This document shows, one piece after another, positions 18,134 to 26,770 of a DNA stretch of 64,000 bases. The notes beneath the pieces were generated by a model that saw nothing but the letters and a program-made list of their open reading frames with translations, did no database searches and was not told where the DNA came from. Position 1 is the stretch's first letter, and each line of letters begins with the position of its first letter. A program made the position numbers and the translations under genes. Source of the DNA: Sulfitobacter sp. BSw21498 (GTDB lineage: Bacteria; Pseudomonadota; Alphaproteobacteria; Rhodobacterales; Rhodobacteraceae); NCBI RefSeq assembly GCF_006064855.1, contig NZ_CP040753.1:2170001-2234000 (forward strand). The letters are read 5' to 3'.

Positions 18134-19123
18134 TTAGTTCAGCGCCTTGTCAGTGATCGCATGGGTCCAGGCTCCCGACGGCTCGGCTGTGATGACGGGA
18201 TCGGAGCCACCAGACAGCAGCGATTGTACCGTCCGCTCATAGTCTGCCTCGTCCAATGCGCCGTTGCTGCCTGCGGTCAGCTTGGCCACTTCGCCCATCA
18301 TGCGTTTCTGATGCTCTTCGGTCTGGGCACCGGAAGCGTCATTGTCCAAGACGATTTCCGCGGCTTCATCAGGATTTTGCTCGGCGTATTTCCAGCCCTT
18401 CATCGACGCCCGCACAAAGCGCACCATCTTTTCCTCGAACGCCGGATCGGCAAGGTTCTCTTCCAGTGCGTACAGCCCGTCTTCCAATGTGGCGACGCCC
18501 TGCTCTTCGTATTTGAACACGTTCAGATCATCTGGTGTCAGACCTGCGTCGATCACCTGCCAGTATTCGTTATAGGTCATGGTCGACACGCAAGCCGCCT
18601 GATTTTGCAGCAGCGGGTCCACGTTAAAGCCCTGCTTTAGAACGGTAACCCCATCCTCGCCGCCTTCGGTGGGCAGCTCAAGCTTGTTCATCCAGCTAAG
18701 GAAAGGGAATTCGTTGCCAAAGAACCAGACGCCCAAGGTCTTGCCCTTAAAGTCGTCGGTGGTCTCGATCCCGGCGTCCTTGCGGCAGGTCAGCATCATG
18801 CCAGACGACTTGAACGGCTGTGCGATATTGACCATCGGCAGGCCTTTTTCACGCGCGGCCAAAGCGGCAGGCATCCATTCAACGGCAACATCCGCTCCGC
18901 CACCGGCCAGAACCTGTGTTGGCGCGATATCCGGACCGCCCGGTTTGATCGTGACGTTCAGGTCTTCTTCTTCATAGAACCCCTTATCCTGCGCCACATA
19001 ATAGCCCGCGAACTGCGCTTGCGTGACCCATTTCAGTTGTAGCGTCACATCATCCGCAGCTTGCGCCATGGTCCCCATCAGGCCCACAGCGGCCCCGGCG
19101 ACATATGTTGATAGTTTTTTCAT
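18134..19123 (-). CDS. ABC transporter substrate-binding protein, NMT1/THI5-like
   Basis: This is a 329-residue periplasmic binding protein with a Sec signal (residues 1-22, cleavage after AQA). The mature part opens VTLQLKWVTQAQFAGYYVAQDKGFY, the hallmark of the NMT1/ThiY-like family that binds hydroxymethylpyrimidine-like or other small heterocycles. It is the last gene of the minus-strand set hyuC-hydA-ATPase-permease-permease. From that context a pyrimidine or related base is the likely ligand. This is inference; family members also bind sulfonates and thiamine precursors. GAGGGAGATATAATA precedes the ATG. Confidence 0.9.
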   Translation of the reverse strand: MKKLSTYVAGAAVGLMGTMAQAADDVTLQLKWVTQAQFAGYYVAQDKGFYEEEDLNVTIKPGGPDIAPTQVLAGGGADVAVEWMPAALAAREKGLPMVNIAQPFKSSGMMLTCRKDAGIETTDDFKGKTLGVWFFGNEFPFLSWMNKLELPTEGGEDGVTVLKQGFNVDPLLQNQAACVSTMTYNEYWQVIDAGLTPDDLNVFKYEEQGVATLEDGLYALEENLADPAFEEKMVRFVRASMKGWKYAEQNPDEAAEIVLDNDASGAQTEEHQKRMMGEVAKLTAGSNGALDEADYERTVQSLLSGGSDPVITAEPSGAWTHAITDKALN

Positions 19124-19159
19124 TATTATATCTCCCTCTTGGTTGGTTGGTCGTTTTGG

Positions 19160-19999
19160 TTAGTTCCGCTGGCTGGGGTGCCAAAAGGTCACCCGCCGTT
19201 CAAACAAGGACATCGCGCCATAGAAGGCGGAGCCGGCAATCGCCGCGACAACAATCTCGGCCCAGACCAGATCAAGCGCAAGCTGACCGACCGAGGTAGA
19301 GATGCGAAACCCCATTCCCCGCACGGGAGAGCCGAAAAATTCAGCAACAATCGCCCCGATCAACGCCAAGGTCGTGCCGATCTTGAGACCATTGAACACG
19401 AAAGGCATCGCAGCAGGCAAGCGCAGCTTGAACAACGTCGCCCAATAACTGGCTGCATAGGTCCGCATCAGGTCGCGCTGCATCGCATCCGTCGCTTGCA
19501 GGCCCTGCACGGTGTTCACCAGCATCGGAAAGAACACCATGACGACCACCACGGCGGCCTTTGACTGCCAATCAAACCCGAACCACATGACCAGAATAGG
19601 CGCCATGCCGATCACCGGCAGTGCCGCGACAAAGTTACCAACCGGCAACAGCCCGCGTTGCAAAAACGGAAACCGGTCAATCGCAATGGCAATTAGGAAG
19701 GCCGCACCGCAGCCCAGAACATAGCCCGACAGCGCGCCCTTCAGCACGGTCTGCACAAAATCCACCCAAAGGATATCGACCGACGACACCAACCGCAGCG
19801 CGATCAGCGACGGCGCAGGCAGCAAGACCTGCGAAATCTCGAGCCCCCGCACGATGCCTTGCCACACGGCGATCAGCGTCGCCCCAAAAACCAACGGTGC
19901 CGCCAAAGACACCCACCGCCCCGGACGCAACCGCGCCAGCCGGATGTTGACCCACATGCCGAAAGCCCATGCCAGCGCTGCAAATACCAACCAGATCAT
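19160..19999 (-). CDS. ABC transporter permease (NMT1-type system), second
   Basis: This is a 279-residue inner-membrane protein with about six spans. The EAA-type cytoplasmic loop is visible around LRTYAASYWATLFKLRLPAAMPFVFNGLKIG, followed by GAIVAEFFGS. It is the permease type found with SsuC/ThiX-like systems. The start at 19999 overlaps the stop of the first permease gene by four bases (ATGA), so the two are translationally coupled and likely form a heterodimeric pore with the ATPase at 20932. A longer reading to 20098 would overlap deeply and is rejected. Confidence 0.92.
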   Translation of the reverse strand: MIWLVFAALAWAFGMWVNIRLARLRPGRWVSLAAPLVFGATLIAVWQGIVRGLEISQVLLPAPSLIALRLVSSVDILWVDFVQTVLKGALSGYVLGCGAAFLIAIAIDRFPFLQRGLLPVGNFVAALPVIGMAPILVMWFGFDWQSKAAVVVVMVFFPMLVNTVQGLQATDAMQRDLMRTYAASYWATLFKLRLPAAMPFVFNGLKIGTTLALIGAIVAEFFGSPVRGMGFRISTSVGQLALDLVWAEIVVAAIAGSAFYGAMSLFERRVTFWHPSQRN

Positions 20000-20862
20000 C
20001 GCGCCATCCCCATCCGTTTCAACGTCACCCGTTGGATCAGACCAATGATCCCCACCAGCAGCGCCGCCAGCGCCGCCGCCATAATCAGCGCGCTCCAAAT
20101 CTGGATCGTCTGGCCATAATAGCTGCCCGCCAGCAACCGCGCCCCAAGTCCCGCGACCGCCCCCGTTGGCAGTTCACCGATGATGGCCCCGACAAGGGAC
20201 GCCGCCATAGCAATCTTGAGCGAGGTAAAGAAATACGGCATCGAGGCAGGCAAGCGCAGCTTCCAGAACGACTGGGCCGTGCTCGCATGCCAGGTGCGCA
20301 TCTGGTCCAGTTGCATTTGGTCAGGGCTACGCAGCCCTTTGACCATGCCCACGACAACGGGGAAGAAAGACAGGTACATGCTGATCATCGCCTTGGGCAG
20401 CAAGCCCGACACGCCCACGGCGTTCAGCACCACGATAATCATCGGTGCAATCGCCAGAATGGGAATGGTCTGACTGGCAATGACCCACGGCATTACCGAC
20501 ATATCCATCACGCGGTTGAACACGATCCCCACGGCCAACAAGACGCCAAGCAACGTCCCCATGCCAAACCCCAGAAGGGTCGCGCTCAGCGTGACCCACG
20601 AATGATACACCAAAGACCGTTTCGACGTGATCTTTTTCATCACCGTCGTATCCCAAATCTCGGACGCTACCTGATGCGGGGCGGGCAGCTTGGGCTTTTT
20701 CTGCGACCACGTGTCCGCGACCAGCGATGTCGTCGTCACCACCTCACCCGACCGCGTCGCCTTGTCATAGGTCCAGTCCGAATTCAGCCAGATTGCCGCC
20801 GCATACCACAGCGCAAACAAAACCCCGACCACGGTCAGCACAGGCAGAAAGCTCGCCCTCAT
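19996..20862 (-). CDS. ABC transporter permease (NMT1-type system), first
   Basis: This is a 288-residue inner-membrane protein with a first span at about residues 5-25, then a periplasmic loop of about 55 residues, then five or more spans. The EAA loop is MRTWHASTAQSFWKLRLPASMPYFFTSLKIA. It resembles its partner permease but has the larger periplasmic loop. It is translated between the ATPase gene (69-base gap upstream) and the second permease (4-base overlap downstream). Function is the transmembrane pathway of the uptake system described for the binding protein. Confidence 0.92.
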   Translation of the reverse strand: MRASFLPVLTVVGVLFALWYAAAIWLNSDWTYDKATRSGEVVTTTSLVADTWSQKKPKLPAPHQVASEIWDTTVMKKITSKRSLVYHSWVTLSATLLGFGMGTLLGVLLAVGIVFNRVMDMSVMPWVIASQTIPILAIAPMIIVVLNAVGVSGLLPKAMISMYLSFFPVVVGMVKGLRSPDQMQLDQMRTWHASTAQSFWKLRLPASMPYFFTSLKIAMAASLVGAIIGELPTGAVAGLGARLLAGSYYGQTIQIWSALIMAAALAALLVGIIGLIQRVTLKRMGMAR

Positions 20863-20931
20863 CGCGCGCCCCCTTGCTTCCAGATGGTTTGAAAATCCTC
20901 CCCGAAGGGCCGGGCTGCGGCAGGTGCGCGA

Positions 20932-21714
20932 TCAATCATCCGCATGCCCTGCCCGCAACCCTTCGCGCACCCGATGCGCGATCTCCAGAAATTCCGGTGT
21001 TTCGCGGATGTCCAAAGGGCGCTCTCGCGGCAGCGTACTTTCGATCACATCAGCAATCCGTCCCGGGCGCGGGCTCATCACCACGATTTTTGTGCTCAGA
21101 TACACCGCCTCGGGGATGGAGTGGGTGACAAAAGCGATGGTCTTTTGCGTGCGCGCCCACAGACGCAAAAGCTGTTCGTTCAAATGGTCACGCACGATCT
21201 CGTCCAACGCACCAAAGGGTTCGTCCATCAACAAGATATCCGCATCAAACGCCAAGGCCCGCGCGATAGATGCCCGTTGCTGCATCCCGCCCGACAGTTG
21301 CCAAGGGAACTTGCGCTCGAACCCCGCCAGCTCGACCAGCTCCAGCACCTGACGGACACGCGCCGCCTTATCCGCCTTGGAATACCCCATGATCTCGAGA
21401 GGCAGACGGATGTTGCCACCGATCGTACGCCATGGATAAAGCCCCGCCGCCTGAAACACATAGCCATAAGCCCGCGCCCTGCGTGCCTCGGCAGCGCTCA
21501 CGCCATTCACCGTGATCTCGCCACCCGTTGGCTGCTCAAGGTCCGCCATACAGCGCAGAAACGTCGTCTTGCCGCAGCCCGATGGCCCGATAAAGCTAAC
21601 GAAATCGCCCTTTTCGATATCAAGCGAGACGTCTTTCAGCGCGTGGACAGGGCCGTCGTTCGTTTCAAATGTCAGGGATAGGTTCTGGGCCGAGATCACG
21701 GGCGCGGTGCTCAT
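20932..21714 (-). CDS. ABC transporter ATP-binding protein (NMT1-type system)
   Basis: This is a 260-residue ATPase: Walker A GPSGCGKTT, Q-loop YVFQAAGLYPWRT, signature LSGGMQQRASIARAL, Walker B ILLMDEPFGALDE and H-loop VTHSIPEA. The sequence is of the SsuB/TauB/ThiZ subgroup. The start at 21714 opens the domain after AGAGGGACGCAGC. It lies 105 bases downstream of hydA and 69 bases upstream of the first permease gene, so it is probably in the same transcript as the pyrimidine-degrading enzymes. Confidence 0.93.
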   Translation of the reverse strand: MSTAPVISAQNLSLTFETNDGPVHALKDVSLDIEKGDFVSFIGPSGCGKTTFLRCMADLEQPTGGEITVNGVSAAEARRARAYGYVFQAAGLYPWRTIGGNIRLPLEIMGYSKADKAARVRQVLELVELAGFERKFPWQLSGGMQQRASIARALAFDADILLMDEPFGALDEIVRDHLNEQLLRLWARTQKTIAFVTHSIPEAVYLSTKIVVMSPRPGRIADVIESTLPRERPLDIRETPEFLEIAHRVREGLRAGHADD

Positions 21715-21819
21715 ATGCTGCGTCCCTCTTCTGCCGTACAACGTGCTCGCATTTATGCTGGCCTTTTTCTTCATATGTCAGCGCGGCGCAACCGCCGCGC
21801 CGCTTTGGCGGGTCCGCGT

Positions 21820-23280
21820 TCAGATCCCCGCAGGGATGTTCAACGGATCGCGTTTGATCAGTTTCGGCGCAGTCAACTCTTTCCACTTGCTCAGCGCAAG
21901 GTTGGCCGACGGGAAGGCAGGCCGCGGCACAAAGCGTCCGCGTCCGGGGTTGGGCTGCGAATTCTGCCCCCAGGCCCAGATGACCTCGCCACGACTGAGG
22001 GTATAGCGTGCCTGTGCCTTGACCTCAAAGCCTTCAAAGACGTTGTAATCCAGAATGGAATGGTGGTTCGCGGTTGAAATCGTCTTGCTGATTTTTGGAT
22101 CCCAGACGACGATATCCGCATCCGCCCCTTCGACGATGGCCCCTTTGCGCGGGTAGATGTTCAGGATTTTCGCCACGTTGGTAGAGGTCGCGGCGACGAA
22201 TTCATTCGGTGTCAGCCGGCCCGTCTCGACGCCTTCGGTCCACAGAACTGCCAGACGCTCTTCCAGCCCGTTCGACCCGTTGGGGATGATGCGGAAATCG
22301 TCCTTGCCCGCGCGTTTTTGCTCGGTCGAGAACGCGGCGTGGTCCGTCGCAACCACCTGCAACGATCCCGACTGCAAGCCCGCCCAAAGGCTGTCCTGAT
22401 GGTCCTTGGACCGGAACGGCGGCGACATGACACGGCGTGCGGCGTGATCCCAATCCTTGTTGAAATATTCTGATTCGTCCAAGGTCAGGAACTGGATCAG
22501 TGGCTCGCCGTAGACCCGCATCCCCTTTTGCCGCGCACGGCGGATCGCCTCGTGGGTCTGCTCGCAGGACACATGCACGATATAAAGCGGCACCCCTGCG
22601 GCATCTGCGATGGTGATCGCGCGGTTCGCGGCTTCGCCTTCCAGCTCGGGCGGACGGGAATAGGCGTGCCCCTCTGGCCCCGTGATCCCCTGATTGAAAT
22701 ACTTCTCTTGCAAGGCCGCAACCAGATCACCGTTTTCGGCGTGCACCATGGGCAGCGCACCCAGTTCAGCACAGCGCTGGAAGGATGCAAACATCTCGTC
22801 ATCCTCGACCATCAAGGCACCCTTGTAGGCCATGAAATGCTTGAACGAATTCACCCCCATCTCGACGGCGTCTTTCATCTCGTCAAAGACATTCTCGTTC
22901 CAACCGGTGATCGCCATGTGATAGCCGACGTCCGAACAGATCTGCGGTGCGGATTTGCGGTGCCATTCATTGATCGCGTTCTTGATCGACCCATCCGCAC
23001 CGGGCAGACAGAAATCGACGATCATCGTCGTCCCGCCCACAGCCGCGGCCCAAGTCCCCGTCTCGAAGGTTTCGGCCGCCGTGGTCCCCATAAAGGGCAT
23101 CTCGAGGTGGGTGTGCGGATCAATACCGCCGGGAATGACATAGGCCCCTTCGGCGTCGATGTATTCGTCGCCCACCAGATCCTCGCCGATCTGTTTGATG
23201 ATCTCGCCCTCGATCAGCACATCCGCTTTCCAGGTCCGATCCGCCGTGCAGACCATGCCGCCCTTGATAACCTTACTCAT
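21820..23280 (-). CDS. hydA: Dihydropyrimidinase (hydantoinase)
   Basis: This enzyme opens the ring of dihydrouracil/dihydrothymine to N-carbamoyl-beta-alanine (or its methyl form), step two of reductive pyrimidine breakdown. It has 486 residues in the amidohydrolase TIM-barrel fold. Metal ligands seen are H56 and H58 (IDPHTHLE), the carboxylated lysine K153 (FMAYKGA), histidines in MVHAENGD and IVHVS, and the Asp in ATDHAAF. The C-terminal arm has GRGRFVPR. It lies 94 bases downstream of the amidohydrolase gene. The full pathway (preT/preA, hydA, hyuC) is present here, which supports dihydropyrimidinase over a generic hydantoinase. Confidence 0.95.
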   Translation of the reverse strand: MSKVIKGGMVCTADRTWKADVLIEGEIIKQIGEDLVGDEYIDAEGAYVIPGGIDPHTHLEMPFMGTTAAETFETGTWAAAVGGTTMIVDFCLPGADGSIKNAINEWHRKSAPQICSDVGYHMAITGWNENVFDEMKDAVEMGVNSFKHFMAYKGALMVEDDEMFASFQRCAELGALPMVHAENGDLVAALQEKYFNQGITGPEGHAYSRPPELEGEAANRAITIADAAGVPLYIVHVSCEQTHEAIRRARQKGMRVYGEPLIQFLTLDESEYFNKDWDHAARRVMSPPFRSKDHQDSLWAGLQSGSLQVVATDHAAFSTEQKRAGKDDFRIIPNGSNGLEERLAVLWTEGVETGRLTPNEFVAATSTNVAKILNIYPRKGAIVEGADADIVVWDPKISKTISTANHHSILDYNVFEGFEVKAQARYTLSRGEVIWAWGQNSQPNPGRGRFVPRPAFPSANLALSKWKELTAPKLIKRDPLNIPAGI

Positions 23281-23374
23281 TTTTCCCTCTCCCCTATCTG
23301 TCTTCCAATTGGCCTAAATCCCGGGGGTGTGGGGGCTGGCCCCCACTGCGCAATAGCTGCGGCCCCCGCCCGGA

Positions 23375-24625
23375 TCAGCCCACAATCTTGGCTGTTTCCA
23401 GCACCGCGTGCAGCAGTACATCGGCACCCGCTTTGGCCCAGTCTTTGGTGATTTCTTCGGCCTCGTTATGGCTTAGCCCATCGACGCAGGGGCACATGAC
23501 CATTGCTGTCGGAGCCACCCCGTTGATCCAGCAGGCATCGTGACCGGCCCCCGAGATGACATCCATATGACTATACCCCAGCCGCTCTGCTGCAGACCGG
23601 ATTGCGGAGACGCAGCCTTCGTCAAACGTCACGGGATCAAAGCCGCCGACCTTTTCAAAGGCAACCTCAAGCCCCATGTCATCGGCGATCTTCTGGCCTT
23701 CGACCCGCAGACGCTTTTCCATATCTTCGATCACGCTCAAATCAGGCGACCGGAAATCGACGGTAAAGATCACTTGGCCCGGAATGACATTGCGCGAATT
23801 CGGGTAGACCTCGAAATGCCCTGCGGCACCAACCGCGTGGGGCGCGTGGGACCATGCGATCTGGTCCACGGCCTCAAGCATGCGCGCCATGCCAAGCCCT
23901 GCGTTCTTGCGCATGGGCATCGGGGTTGATCCGGTGTGTGCATCCTTGCCGGTCACGGTGACTTGGGTCCACGACAGCCCCTGCCCGTGGGTGACAACAC
24001 CGATGTCTTTGCCTTCGGTTTCAAGGATCGGGCCCTGTTCGATGTGCAGCTCGAAAAAGGCGTGCATCTTCCGGGCGCCGACCTCTTCGTCGCCTTGCCA
24101 GCCGATCCGCTTGAGCTCATCACCAAAGCTCAGGCCCTCGGCATCGGTCTTTGCATAGGCCCATTCTTGCGTGTGGATGCCGGCAAAGACACCGGACGAC
24201 AGCATGGCGGGCGCATAGCGGGTGCCTTCTTCGTTGGTCCAGTTGGTCACGACCACGGGGTGCTTTGTCTTGATCCCCAGATCGTTCATCGTGCGCAGCA
24301 ATTCCAACCCGCCAAGCACGCCCAATACGCCGTCATATTTCCCGCCCGTAGGCTGCGTATCCAGATGCGACCCGACATAGACCGGCAGTGCATCGGGGTC
24401 AGTGCCATCGCGCTGCGCAAACATGTTGCCCATCGTGTCGAGACCCATGGTGCAGCCGGCCTCCTCGCACCATTTCTGGAACAGGGCGCGGCCTTCGGCG
24501 TCTTCGTCGGTCAGCGTCTGGCGGTTATTCCCACCTGCCACACCGGGGCCGATCTGGGCCATCTCCATCAGACTGTCCCACAGACGATCAGGGTTGATCT
24601 TCAGGTTTTCACCGGGCGCGGCCAT
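23375..24625 (-). CDS. hyuC: N-carbamoyl-beta-alanine amidohydrolase (M20 Zn hydrolase)
   Basis: This is the third step of reductive pyrimidine breakdown: hydrolysis of N-carbamoyl-beta-alanine to beta-alanine, CO2 and ammonia. The protein has 416 residues in the M20/AtzC-like family. Metal-site motifs are GSHLDTQPTGGKYDG, the TNEEGTRY segment, HIEQGPILE and the C-terminal SGAGHDACW and CVDGLSHNEAE. The start at 24625 has AAAGGAAACCGCT upstream. The promoter region holds a RutR-type palindrome at 24669-24684, 44 bases before the start. The same family includes allantoate and L-carbamoylase enzymes; the neighbouring genes favour beta-ureidopropionase (pydC-type). Confidence 0.92.
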   Translation of the reverse strand: MAAPGENLKINPDRLWDSLMEMAQIGPGVAGGNNRQTLTDEDAEGRALFQKWCEEAGCTMGLDTMGNMFAQRDGTDPDALPVYVGSHLDTQPTGGKYDGVLGVLGGLELLRTMNDLGIKTKHPVVVTNWTNEEGTRYAPAMLSSGVFAGIHTQEWAYAKTDAEGLSFGDELKRIGWQGDEEVGARKMHAFFELHIEQGPILETEGKDIGVVTHGQGLSWTQVTVTGKDAHTGSTPMPMRKNAGLGMARMLEAVDQIAWSHAPHAVGAAGHFEVYPNSRNVIPGQVIFTVDFRSPDLSVIEDMEKRLRVEGQKIADDMGLEVAFEKVGGFDPVTFDEGCVSAIRSAAERLGYSHMDVISGAGHDACWINGVAPTAMVMCPCVDGLSHNEAEEITKDWAKAGADVLLHAVLETAKIVG

Positions 24626-24668
24626 AGCGGTTTCCTTTGCGTTTTCTACCTTGTGGAAGGTGTAAATT

Positions 24669-24684
24669 TTTACCATTTGGTAAA
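24669..24684. promoter_or_regulatory. Predicted RutR-type operator between hyuC and rutR
   Basis: The site TTTACCATTTGGTAAA is a perfect 7+7 inverted repeat with a two-base centre. It matches the E. coli RutR consensus (TTGACCA-N2-TGGTCAA) except for one symmetric base per half. It lies 44 bases before the hyuC start and 110 bases before rutR. A TTGACA at 24711-24716, read on the minus strand, could be the hyuC -35 element, placing the palindrome around the transcription start where a repressor would block. Confidence 0.8.
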
Positions 24685-24793
24685 TCCACGATTGCGGCTA
24701 GGGTTAAGTCTGTCAAGAAATGCTTTCCTTGGGGCCACCCGTCACTGGCGGACTGCCGCATTTTCAGGCACTTACACCGGAAGGGACCGCGCC

Positions 24794-25429
24794 ATGCCCG
24801 ACGCCACCGCCAAGAAAAAGCCCAGCCGAATCCAAAGGCGCAACCGGCGTGTCATCCTGGACGCCGCGCTGGATGTGTTTTCCTGCTACGGGTTTCGGGG
24901 TGCCACGCTGGATCAGATTGCCACAGAGGCAGGGCTCAGCAAACCAAATATATTGTATTATTTCAGTGGCAAAGAAGAAATTCATACGACCCTTCTCAGC
25001 CAGCTTATGGAAACATGGCTGGACCCTCTGGTAGAGCTCGACGCCCACGGTGACCCGCGCACAGAGCTGTTGGATTACGTGCAGCGCAAGCTGGATATGG
25101 CGCGGGATTTGCCCCGCGAGAGCCGGCTGTTCGCTGGTGAAATTTTACGCGGTGCGCCGCATATGGGCCCTCGATTGCAAAGCGATCTAAAGCCGCTTTT
25201 TGATGAAAAATGCGCCGTCATTTCGGCCTGGATGGACGCAGGAAGGATCGCACGGATGGACCCGCGGCATCTGATATTCTCGATCTGGTCCACAACGCAG
25301 CACTATGCGGATTTTGCCCCACAAGTGGCGCTGTTGCTTGAGGGCGACGCCGAACAGCATCAACAGGCGTCGGATCATCTACGGCTGATGTTCTCTACGT
25401 TGCTGACCCCCGCCGCACCGGCAAAATAG
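24794..25429 (+). CDS. rutR: TetR-family regulator RutR-like (pyrimidine-responsive)
   Basis: This is a 211-residue TetR-type repressor. The N-terminal helix-turn-helix is TLDQIATEAGLSKPNILYYF (about residues 40-59). The C-terminal ligand domain carries DPRHLIFSIWSTTQHYADFAPQV in two parts, closely matching the conserved C-terminal region of E. coli RutR, which senses uracil and thymine. GAAGGGACCGCGCC precedes the ATG at 24794. The gene is divergent from hyuC and lies between it and preA/preT. RutR-type boxes at 24669 and 28148 suggest that it controls both pyrimidine operons and possibly itself. Confidence 0.9.
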   Translation: MPDATAKKKPSRIQRRNRRVILDAALDVFSCYGFRGATLDQIATEAGLSKPNILYYFSGKEEIHTTLLSQLMETWLDPLVELDAHGDPRTELLDYVQRKLDMARDLPRESRLFAGEILRGAPHMGPRLQSDLKPLFDEKCAVISAWMDAGRIARMDPRHLIFSIWSTTQHYADFAPQVALLLEGDAEQHQQASDHLRLMFSTLLTPAAPAK

Positions 25430-25445
25430 CGGCGGGGGCCAAGGT

Positions 25446-26750
25446 TCACTCTGCCGCCGTGGCGGAGGGGTTGTTCGGGTGCGTCGTCCAGTTGGCATAC
25501 GCCGCTTCGACCGTTTTTCCGGTACGCGGGTCCGTGGTGCCCGTGGCCAATTCCACCATCGAGATACAATCCTCGACAGGGCAGACATTGACGCACAGGT
25601 TGCAGGCCACGCATTCATCGTCGATCACGCTGAACGTCCGGTCTTCGGACATGGCAATCGCCTGGTGCGACGTGTCTTCGCAGGCTGCAAAACATCGCCC
25701 GCACGAGATGCACAAATCCTGATCGATCTTTGCCTTGGCGACATAGTTCAGGTTCAGCTGGTTCCAGTCGGTCACGTTGGGCACCGCGCGGCGGACCAGT
25801 TGATCGACCGACGTCATCCCCTTGTCGTCCATATATTCTGACAGGCCGCTGATCATTTCCTCGACGACCTTAAATCCATAGGTCATCACGGCGGTACAGA
25901 CCTGCACGTTCCCCGCCCCAAGTGCGAGAAACTCTGCCGCGTCGCGCCATGTGGTCACGCCGCCGATACCGCTGATCGGCATATCAGCCGTGGCAGGGTT
26001 GCGGGCAATCTCGGCCACCATGTTCAGCGCAATGGGTTTCACCGCCGGACCGCAATAGCCGCCATGGGTGCCTTTGCCGTCGATTGTCGGTTCGGGCGCG
26101 AACAGGTCCAGATCGACCGAGGTGATAGAGTTGATCGTGTTGATCAGGCTCACCGCATCCGCACCACCGCGTTTCGCGGCCTCGGCGGGATAAAGCACAT
26201 TGGTGATGTTCGGCGTCAGCTTTACGATCACCGGCATCCGCGTGTACATTTTGCACCAGCGGGTCACCATTTCGATGTATTCCGGCACCTGCCCCACGGC
26301 AGACCCCATGCCGCGTTCGGCCATCCCGTGCGGGCAGCCAAAGTTCAGCTCGATCCCGTCGGCACCGGTGTCCTCCACATGCGGCAGGATCGCTTTCCAC
26401 GCCTCTTCCTCGCACGGGACCATGATCGAGGCGATCAGCGCACGGTCGGGGTAGTCGCGTTTGACCGCTTTCATCTCGCGCAGGTTCACTTCAAGCGGAC
26501 GGTCGGTGATCAGCTCGATGTTGTTGAGCCCCAACAGCCGCCGGTCCGCCCCATAGATGGCACCGTAGCGCGGGCCGTTGACGTTGACGACCGGCGGGCC
26601 CTCCATGCCGAGCGTTTTCCACACGACACCGCCCCATCCCGCCTCGAAGGCGCGGCGGACGTTGTATTCCTTGTCCGTTGGCGGCGCGGATGCCAGCCAG
26701 AACGGGTTCGGGCTTTTGATGCCCACGAAGTCGCTTCTTAGATCAGCCAT
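25446..26750 (-). CDS. preA: NAD-dependent dihydropyrimidine dehydrogenase subunit PreA
   Basis: This subunit reduces uracil/thymine to the dihydro forms, step one of reductive pyrimidine breakdown. It has 434 residues. Residues 1-320 form an FMN-binding dihydroorotate-dehydrogenase-like barrel with the catalytic cysteine in LNFGCPHGM. The C-terminal part is a ferredoxin-like domain with two [4Fe-4S] motifs, CISCGRCFAAC and CVACNLCVNVCPVEDC. It is 20 bases downstream of preT, its FAD/Fe-S partner. The C-terminal 40 residues after the clusters are a short variable tail. Confidence 0.96.
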   Translation of the reverse strand: MADLRSDFVGIKSPNPFWLASAPPTDKEYNVRRAFEAGWGGVVWKTLGMEGPPVVNVNGPRYGAIYGADRRLLGLNNIELITDRPLEVNLREMKAVKRDYPDRALIASIMVPCEEEAWKAILPHVEDTGADGIELNFGCPHGMAERGMGSAVGQVPEYIEMVTRWCKMYTRMPVIVKLTPNITNVLYPAEAAKRGGADAVSLINTINSITSVDLDLFAPEPTIDGKGTHGGYCGPAVKPIALNMVAEIARNPATADMPISGIGGVTTWRDAAEFLALGAGNVQVCTAVMTYGFKVVEEMISGLSEYMDDKGMTSVDQLVRRAVPNVTDWNQLNLNYVAKAKIDQDLCISCGRCFAACEDTSHQAIAMSEDRTFSVIDDECVACNLCVNVCPVEDCISMVELATGTTDPRTGKTVEAAYANWTTHPNNPSATAAE

Positions 26751-26770
26751 TTGCGTTCTCCTGTAGGGGC

